In this document: positions 55,338 through 64,000 of the stretch, one piece after another
Numbering within the stretch: position 1 is the first letter of the stretch
Layout: every line of letters begins with the position of its first letter
Source of the DNA: Macquaria australasica
Lineage: Eukaryota > Chordata > Actinopteri > Centrarchiformes > Percichthyidae
Assembly (NCBI GenBank): GCA_005408345.1
Contig: SEMN01000803.1
Coordinates: 124,001 to 188,000, forward strand
DNA: 64,000 nucleotides
Direction: 5' to 3'
The notes under the pieces: model-generated
The model's database searches: none
Seen by the model: only the letters and a program-made list of their open reading frames with translations
Told to the model about the DNA's origin: nothing
Made by a program: the position numbers and the translations under genes

Positions 55338-56115
55338 CTGATGTCGGTCTGTCTTTTGGTCAACCACTTTGTTCCAAACTGAAATATCTCAACAACTATT
55401 GGATGGATTGCCATGAAAATTTGTGCAGACTCGTAATTTTACCCAGATGATGAAGCTCAGTGACTTTGGTGATCCCCTGACTTTTCCTCTAGCGCCACCA
55501 CAAGGTCAAAATTGTAATTTTTCCAATTCTATGCGGTTTTGAGTGATGTCTTTACAACTTTTGGATGGATTGCCATGAAATTTGGTACAGACTAGAGCTG
55601 AAAGCCAATTAATCGATTAATTTATTAACAAAAAATTAATCGGTAACTATTCTGATATTTCCAAAAAGGATGCCACGCATTTAATGGTCACAGCCTCTCC
55701 AGTGCACAGATCTGCTGCTTTTCACTGTCTTACATTGTTATAAATTGAACATTTTTGTGTTCTCTTGTTGTTTGTCGAACAAGAAAAGCTATTTGAAGAC
55801 ATGACTATGGACTCTGGGAAATCATGATGTTCATTTTGACTATTTTCTGATGTTACTTAGAAAAATCAATTAATCTATCAATCAAGGCCCTAGTACAGAC
55901 ATTCATGTTCCCCTCGGGATGAAACGTAATACATTTGGTTTAGTATTTAGTGTGGTACGAATTAGTAAATGTTAAATATGCTAACGCGCAAAGATCGTGA
56001 ACATGATAAACATTAGCTGCTCATCAAACATCAGCATGTTAGCATTTAGCTCAAAGCACTGCTGTGTCTAAGTACAGCCACACAGAGCAGCTAGCATGGC
56101 TGTAGAACCGTCTTG
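55338..56115 (+). repeat. GGATGGATTGCCATGAAAT-type repeat, copy 2, interrupted
   Basis: The left part (55338-55592) has two GGATGGATTGCCATGAAA blocks and CCCCTGACTTTTCCTCTAGC. The right part (55901-56115) has CATCAGCATGTTAGCATTTA, GCTCAAAGCACTGCTGTGTC and CAGCTAGCATGGCTGTAGA, all typical of this teleost repeat. A hAT-type element splits the two halves. Confidence 0.8.
55593..55892 (-). mobile_element. Nested hAT-type short element with intact 8-bp target duplication
   Basis: Bounded by TAGAGCTGAAAG and CAAGGCCCTA and flanked on both sides by the perfect octamer GTACAGAC (55585-55592 and 55893-55900). The uninterrupted site is seen in the related repeat at 45758-45997, where GGTACAGACATTCATG reads through. 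The 8-bp duplication and TAGGGC-type ends identify the hAT superfamily. Confidence 0.88.
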
Positions 56116-59100
56116 TTTTATAGAACTTCTCACTAAAATGGAAAAGATATACGTCTCTGAAACAGAACGAGAGGGAAGAAAATTACATCTAAAAAAACTA
56201 ACTTCTTACTCGGCTCTACTTGTCTTCAGTTGTTATTAATAAAAAGAACATGCATATTTGCAGATGACCTGAGATATGAAAATGCAGTGAACACAAGACA
56301 TTACTGAGGACAAGAAGAAATATATTCATTCAAGCATGATATCTGAAGAAACGCCACCCTGAGCAGAAAGGTAACAAAGTTGTCCAATTATTAGAAACCC
56401 ACTGGGGGATAATATTGTCTGAACAGATCTTCTCGTAATGGCAAACTGTGGCTGTCTTGGTTTGGTGTATCCGTTTGTTTGGCTCAGTTTATAGATTAGC
56501 ATGCTGTGGCAAGTCCTCCACAATAAGACCTGTAATCCTGAGATTTCCTCTGAGAAGAGTAGAAAATCCAGGCCGCTTTACCCTCAAGATCCCTAACTCA
56601 CTAAAAAATAAAAAATAAAAATACTGTTCATTTTTCACTGTCAAACTTTTTGCTGTGCGACCCTGCGCATTCAAATAAAATCACTATCATTATAAGAGGA
56701 AATGATGTGTCATCGTCTCTGTATCTACTACTTGTATGGAGAGAAAATGAATGATAGCATAATGGGTTATGGCATCTTCATTACTCAAAATTAAACACTG
56801 CAACTTTCATTTAACAACGTCCTCAGTGTATAGACTAGCCAGGCACGGTAATAAAGCAACTTTTATATGACAAGGGCCTCGGGTAGACAGGCTGCTTGTG
56901 AGTTCCCTGTTAAACGTTCCTGCTTTTTGTTTTTTTTGCAACCACCCTGCAGTCGTGCCAGAGTAAAATCAGAGTCATACACGTTGATTTTTTTTGTGCT
57001 AAGAGGATAGGGCAGTACAAAAGTCGGTCTTTAAATTGCACCAGTGGGATGTGTAATGCTTTGAAATTCTCCCCAGGAACACGAGGCTACTTGACCTCTT
57101 AAGACGTCCCATTAGAAAATTAAGTATTGCATCCAATTACCAGACAAGCATCTCTTCACCTTCCTCGTAAGGTCTGGCAGTGGAACAGCTGAATACTTAA
57201 CAGCAAAGCAGAGCTTCTTACCACAAAACATCTAACACATCCACAAGTCATGCATCAGCCAAAGCATCGCTATGGGTTGAATGCCATGCCGAAAGCCACC
57301 ACATGACGTCTTTGAACAAAAACAGATGTTGAGTCAGAGGAAATGTTCCTGATGCATTTTGCTCACGACAAGATAGTTTTGAATCACATATTGTAATGTG
57401 TTGTTCCGATTAGGCCTACATTTTTCTTACTTAAACATGGTTTTTCCAAGAAGTTGCACAACATGCCCTGAGGCTGTAATGTGAAAATGTCTTGCTTTCA
57501 AAAGGGAATAGGGGGTAAAATAATAACCACTCATTTCTCATATATATACACAGTAAACAGGTTCTCTGAAACATACAATTATCACTAGATAGTTACAACA
57601 ACATCTAAAGAATACTCAACATAGTTCCCAACCTGTCTGACATATCGCCACATCCAACGTGATCTCAAGTTTTACGCTTATTTATTATTTTTCATACGAC
57701 TTAATTGTCAATGTCGCATTTGCATTTGTACTACTACCACTTGGAGTGGCAAGCTGGACATTTTAACTGTTATCCAATACTTTTAGCTTTGCTTATTTAG
57801 CTAACTATTATAACTGTTTACTATTATCTTACTATTTCAACTGTTTACATTTAGCTACCTATTTTAACTGTAATTTCTGGTTTTTGTTAAATTAATTGAG
57901 CTACTCCACAATCTTTCCACGTACACCCTAGCAACTTTGGAAGTACCCCCGGCTGGGAATCTAATATATAGAGCAGCTTGAAATCCAGTAAATTAGAGTT
58001 TTACAAAAAGATAACAACCATTGTAAGAAAAACAACCTCAAAACCTACCGTGATTTGAAATTTCAAGAGAGGCATCCAGCATATGAGAGCAGGTTTGGGC
58101 TTTCTGTTCCCCCATGAGCATGTTTTAGACATCTTTATATATATATTCAAGGGCATTCCCAAGTGTTTCGATACATTGATGACTCAGTGACAGGCCAGCC
58201 ATTTAATCTTCTATCTTGTTTCGTATTTAGGCACTATAACAGAATGACAGGCTTTTAATTCCTATCAGAGATATACTCTTGCTATCCCCTGTGAAGGGGA
58301 GTCTCCCTGAATGAGAACTCCTGTCTTCTGCAAGTTCAACCGAAGCAGCATGTAATCAAAGATAGCTTCGGGCACCGCAGACTGCTGCTGCAGTATATGA
58401 AGGAAGGATGGTGGACATCAGCACAACACAAAGAAACAGCTTTTAAAATGGCAAGAATGTGAATACCGAGGTCAAATGCAGACACAAGAGCATTCTGTTG
58501 AGTCCAAAAGGCAAGACGTAACTGGGAGCAGCGTGATGTTTCATGAATGAAAAATTGCTCAACAGGGTCTGAATGAATAGAGCAACTTCTCAGCATTGCA
58601 AAAGAGCTTTGGACCCAACAGAGGACGATTCAGAAATGAATGGGAAGACACAACTCCATGTAATTTTATTAGCTGGCCTGAGGCTTAAAATGAATTGCAC
58701 AAAAGCTTTGTCACTCCGACTGACTTCCCTGAACCTCAGTCAAAATAAAGGTTTGATACAATAGCCACCTCCTGTCTTGCCACTTGACTCTCATATATAG
58801 GCAGAAATAATGACTTTGTGGGAGTGCAGGACTAAATATCAGAGGTGCACTGCTGACCTTGTTTTATGGGTCAGCAGAAGCCCCCACTGCTGACACTCTG
58901 CTGTCAGTGGTGGGAATAATGTTACTGCTTTGTCTTTGCTAAATCTATAAGATACATTTTAATGAGAAAAGGAAGTTAATTAAATGTAATTCACAGCAAC
59001 AAAGACAGCCACCCTCTAGCTTTCCATACATATATATATGCCCCTTTATGGTATTCCTTAAATATTCTCTGAGGTCGAATGATTACCATCACAGTTAATG

Positions 59101-60578
59101 GAGGCCTCTCAAAGAATTCATTAAAATACAGCAATGACTCTAATGGAGAATTTGAACAAAGATCCAGGCCCTGTAAAAGATGGGTGTGGCCACAGGCTTT
59201 TCATATGGAGGAACGATGCCCCCCCCCAGTCAGGTTGCACATGTGAAGCGCAGGGACAGGCAGCAGCTACTCTGTGCCCTCTCCGAGGGGTGTGTGCTGT
59301 TCCATATTAATGACAAAGAGAGGAGCGGGAGCAAGAAGTCGCTATCATACACTCATTTGTTTAAAAAGAGCCAGCCTCACAATACAGTCGGCGGGAGTCC
59401 ACAGGAATCCAGTGAAAGCTCGGGGGTGCGTCAATGACAAAAGACAGAAACAACCTCACTTTTTGTCCCTGAAACAAGGGCCGCCCAAATTCAGAGTGCT
59501 GTTAGTCTTTCACCAAAACCAAGGATACCTTCATGCATTTCAATGGGGGTATTCCTGCATAAAGAAAGAAGCACTACTGCATAGCACAGTCATCTCTCTC
59601 CTGTTGTTAAGCCTTTCTTTATAGCTGAAACAATAGAACTGTGGTCCCTCCCCTGGAAAACAAATAAAGCATTATTTTGCACGGTAGAGCGAGGAAACTG
59701 TGCGCAAAATGAGGAAAGTGAGAAAACAGCAAAGAGAAAACTGAGATGTTACTCTGTTTGGTAAAACGTTATAATGCTTTCTCTCACTTTCAAATGATCT
59801 CACTTCAGTTTAAACAGGTAAATTGCAAAACAGCATGTATAAAAAAGTCAATCAAGTGCTAAATTCAATTGGCCTTTCTTAACCTGACCCGCAAATTACA
59901 TAAAAAAATGGACAGCTGAAGAGGCAATTTTGGCTGAGATTATAAAAATTGAATATATCTCACACTGTGGCACTAAAAGTGGGGCAAGCCAATCACCAAA
60001 GTGCAATTAAGATTCACTTGCTGCTGTTTTACTGATAATCCTGTGTGTAAAACTGTCACAGGCGAACAAAAGACCTTTTCCTCATTGAGTCATTGCCTGA
60101 GAGTGATTACTTTTGCCACACAAGTCCTTTCATTTTCTCAAGGCAAAGCCACTCATACATCTCCCTGCTCGGTGGTTCCAGCAGAGTGAATTGCTCTCCC
60201 TGACATACAGGAAACTCAGCATGCTCATGTGGTAGCTCATATTTCCTCACTGCTTTCTCAGTACATCTCATCTAAAGGTGAAGTTTGGTTAAGTAATGAG
60301 ATTTTGGAACAAATCTAAAAACATACAATACTCAAAGAGTATAAGAGCTTTAGCCATGAAACAACTACCTCAAAGTTATAATCAGGTGAATAATGAGACT
60401 AAAGCTTGAAAGTTATAATTTAGCTCAATGTGAGTGATGGGAACAAACTGCTTTTCTTTCAACAACTGCACACACAAACAGGAATCATAAAGAGACACTC
60501 GCCCCCTTCGCGACCCTAAAAACCAACACTACTCCACCTGGTCAGTGTCCTGCTGGACAGAAAGAAAGAGAAACAAGA

Positions 60579-60595
60579 GTGTGTGTGTGTGTGTG
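60579..60595 (+). repeat. Short (GT)n tract
   Basis: About 17 bp of GT dinucleotides. Minor. Confidence 0.8.
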
Positions 60596-63500
60596 CACCA
60601 CTCCAACACACTGTGTGAGGGGTGCACGGCAGACAAAGACCAAAAGAAATCAGTAATGTATGTCTATATTCAACTGTGTTACATCAGAATTACAGTTTCG
60701 TGCTCTTACTGGCACAACAACAAGACCATTTCATTTTAGGTCTACTGAACATGAGCAGGTCCAAAGTTAACATACCATATGGTCTGGATGCATATGTTAT
60801 AAGCATAATTTCTCTGGGGACAAGCTGATGTATCGGCCTAATTTCTTGGAAACTGTAGTATCCAAAGATTTATCTCCTCTCACAGAAATAGAGCAGGTTA
60901 ACGGGCAACTCCTTTCTGAGATATCCCAATTTTAGATTTGCACTTAAACCTGCTCTTTGCTCTTTTCTGTGTTGCAACAAAGATTATGTAACAGCAACGT
61001 TTTAATTTCATCGTAACTTCAGGTTATTTTTAGCACCCAAAACTTTTTCTTTATTATTATTTTTTTTTGTGTTATTTGTAATTTAAAGCTGAAGTTAGCA
61101 TTTTAGTGGTTAATTAAGCTTGATCCTGACAGCCAGGCCATAAAGCGCTGATGCCAGGGGCGCTGGTAGGAATCCTGGGCCCCCTGATGGGAAGTGACAC
61201 TGGGCTCCCCACCATAATGCTGCTTTAATTTACAGTATGGCCTCGCCTGTCTGAACGGCCCTCACTTGTCTGAGTAGCCCATGAAAGTGTCCCTCTTTTC
61301 TCCCTATCAACAGCCCCTCTGCCTTCTGCTCACATTTCCACTTATTCTGATCAAGGCCCGAGGAGGACATAATGCACACAATCAAGTACACAAAAAACCT
61401 AATTCTCCTTATTGAACATCTGTTTCTTACCAATATCTCACTCGCTTTGTGATTCTTGGGTGAGTAACGGCATCTGTCTCACTTTCTACTCAATATACTA
61501 AGGTATTTTTCATCAAAAACACAAGTGTACTAACTGCGTGACACTGGAAAAGATTCCACTTCACACTTTCGCTTCACACACAAAAATGAGAGTCCTACAG
61601 AGCTTTTAGAGAGACATTATGAGCTGCCAGATTTGGGTTAAGCATCCAGAAGGATAGTGAGTTGTGTAGATATCCCAATTGGGGCTATTTTAAGCATTCC
61701 TATTCTAATAAGTGAGAAGAACTATGGATTAATAGGAGGTGTGTTCCCTTTGTTAGTTTAGCAGATTCTTCTATTTCCTCATGTGTTCACTCAGTTATTC
61801 AGATGGTCAGTCTTGATTTCATATTTTGATTATGTTCTGTAGCAAGCTAGCGAGCCATTTGCAAAATTTGATCAACAAATAACTAAACTATTTTAAGAGA
61901 GGAAGCATTAAAGTGATAGCACAAAGTGAAGTACAGATGCAGCATTTCTATTCAAAGCCATGATTCAGCTGAGTTGCCATACTTCTCATGACTGCATCTG
62001 AATTTTGCATGAAGGGATACAATACTTTGCAAGTCACAAAGAAATCTCTTTTCAAAGAAGAAACAACCACAAGCAGTCTTCAAACATCAAGAAAAAACCC
62101 CGTCTATATACAAGACGTGATGTGCACAAGCACACAAATACACAGTTGTACAAAATCTTACATGTAACACAAGCATACTTTTTCCCTGTGCATCAACATC
62201 ATGCTATTCATGAGACAAGCTTGAGCATAACCTAGTTAAAGATGAAAGAAAGGAGAGTGAATCTATCTCAGGTGAAATTGGGTGACCCCCCGCAAGAGAT
62301 TAGTCCATTAGCAAAAGGGAGAGCCCCACTCGCTCGACAAGTAATACCAGCTGTGACACTGGGAGCTGGCTGTCTGTTGAGGGGGGATGAGGGTGGTGGT
62401 GGGGGAAGGGTGGAGACAAGGGAGCGGACAAAAAAAACAGATGCATCTTTCTAGACTATTTGTTCTAAGAGTAATCCAGGGCTCTGCTTTTCTATTCTAT
62501 CTGGTCGTGGCCATGACTTGGCCTATTAACGCAGAAGCCCCGGGAGCTGCTGCTTTTTCATCTGTTCAAATATAATAAACACAGGCCTGTTTTTTATTAC
62601 AAGTAGCCTATCGATGCAGTTTTTATTGCAAATCCCAAACTCAATAAAACCGCTTCAGTCAGATTTTGCCCATACTGAGCAGAATGACAAAGAATCACCA
62701 ATATTTCTGTTTTGTAATAACTCAGGAGAAACCGTACAAGGTTCACTTTTGCAAGAACACAGAGAAGAAGACGACTCTGACCATCTGTTGTGTAGGCAAA
62801 CACACATGTTTTGACCATCACTTCAGGCAGCATGTCTGTTAAACACACAGCAGTGTGGACGACCATAAAGTCTAACCTCATTACAAACTCAGTGCACTCT
62901 CCTCCAGTCTCAAGCACACGGCACTGCAGCAGCACAGAGGTGTAAGAACACCTTAAAAAAGGGCCATTCGTTTCCTCTCAAATAAACCACCTGAGCCTGA
63001 CTGATAGGTGCTGCATGGTGTTAATTTACAACAACAGGCGCCACCGTAGTGTGACGAGGTGGAAGGGAGTACAGTGAGATCAACCTCTCCGCCCCTTTCC
63101 TTTTCCAAGGGAGTACTCTGAGCTCCTGTGCAGCTTTGCTTAATGGCCTGGCTGAGTGATGTGAACACATGGTGCTTCTACCTGTTGGCCTTACAGAGCA
63201 GACAACAAGGAAACCTGGAGACAGGCGAACACATCTTCTGCACATTAAACACCAAGCACAAAATGAATAGAGGTGTTCTAAAAAAGATACCTTTGTCCTT
63301 GTTTCATCTGTTTTTCAGAGAGCCACCAGGGGCAAAATAATTTATTTTTCAAAGCATACTTTAAAGTCACCACTTAATGCCAAGTTGCTGCATTCAAATC
63401 ATACCCAAAGAACCAAATAAAACTTGGAAGCATTCACTTGTACAGCCCATTACAGTGGCCCACATCCAAAATCAAGTCCTATCCTACGTGTAATTACTAG

Positions 63501-64000
63501 GGAGCCTGTCAGGAGCGCTTCACCCCACCCAACAGGCAGCCCATAATTACAATAAATCAGACAGGATGTGAACGCAGCATCATCTTGCTCAACAGCCCAC
63601 ATTAACAGGAGAGAAAACACATAAAAATGAGGCATCATGGTGACATCATGGCATGAGCACATGTGAAGACTGGGTGATGATGACTCCCTCACTGCCTGCC
63701 TCTCCCACCATGTGGGGGACAAAAAAAGGGTGGCACAATGGACAACATTTCATGTCACATAAGCAGTTTATACACAGAAAAGTCACTGTTATAGATATGA
63801 GCAGGAATGTACAATAATAAACCATTTACTGAGGTGAATGAAGTTAAAAGAAACTGCTTGGTCTTTTTCATTTTGACTTTTTTTTTCATACATCATAGAT
63901 ATTTAGATATAGATACCTTTCATAATTTAACACAGCTGCCACCACATTGCATTATATGTGGTTTATAAGCCACCAGAAACAACAATGAGAGAATGATTTT

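Larger units (their letters stand above)
40042..64000 (-). other. Presumed first intron of alcam (no supported coding exon)
   Basis: No minus-strand stretch here encodes a convincing signal peptide with a phase-1 donor to match the exon at 39935-40041. No plus-strand gene is recognisable either. ALCAM has a very long first intron in other vertebrates, so the simplest reading is that exon 1 is beyond 64000. The interval is a mix of transposon copies (listed separately), low-complexity runs and unique DNA. Confidence 0.6.

Overview
This is vertebrate nuclear DNA, almost certainly from a percomorph-type teleost fish. It holds four intron-rich protein genes with GT-AG splice sites, AT-rich introns, a CpG-rich promoter, two nuclear-type tRNA genes and several dispersed repeat families that I recognise as common in teleosts. 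Nothing prokaryotic (operon, CRISPR, phage) is present. The species cannot be named from sequence alone.

Layout. All four protein genes lie on the minus strand, head to tail, so transcription runs from high to low coordinates. At 408-2328 are the first two coding exons of map6 (microtubule-stabilising STOP protein); the rest lies beyond the left edge. At 4060-7213 is a complete five-exon thap12 (THAP zinc finger plus hAT-derived body, 764 codons plus stop). Its promoter side at 7467-7538 carries three minus-strand CCAAT boxes at 31-bp intervals and one inverted CCAAT. At 8008-8478 two convergent tRNA-Pro genes (anticodons AGG and CGG) differ by one base. At 11775-17582 is a complete dyrk1a kinase gene with 11 coding exons (743 aa). 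Its 3' UTR is about 2.5 kb long and it has an upstream CpG-rich promoter zone (about 18.4-20.4 kb). At 29391-40041 are 14 coding exons of alcam, an immunoglobulin-superfamily adhesion receptor. They cover everything except the signal-peptide exon, which I did not find; it probably lies beyond the right edge.

Between dyrk1a and alcam (about 20.45-27.6 kb) is repeat-rich intergenic DNA with a decayed retrotransposon integrase fragment and copies of abundant fish repeats. The right third of the window (40-64 kb) has no supported coding exon and reads as the large first intron of alcam. It holds several copies of a hAT-type short transposon, including one cleanly nested insertion with an 8-bp target duplication, and some stretches that may be conserved noncoding elements.

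The four genes do not form a pathway. Their interest as a group is linkage: from general knowledge, human MAP6 and THAP12 are both at 11q13, DYRK1A is at 21q22 and ALCAM at 3q13, so this block records an arrangement broken up in mammals or rearranged in fish. I found no convincing undescribed molecular system. The strongest second-look items are the mirror-image tRNA-Pro pair, the alcam intron made almost entirely of a short transposon, the nested hAT insertion, and the motif arrays in the thap12 and dyrk1a promoters.
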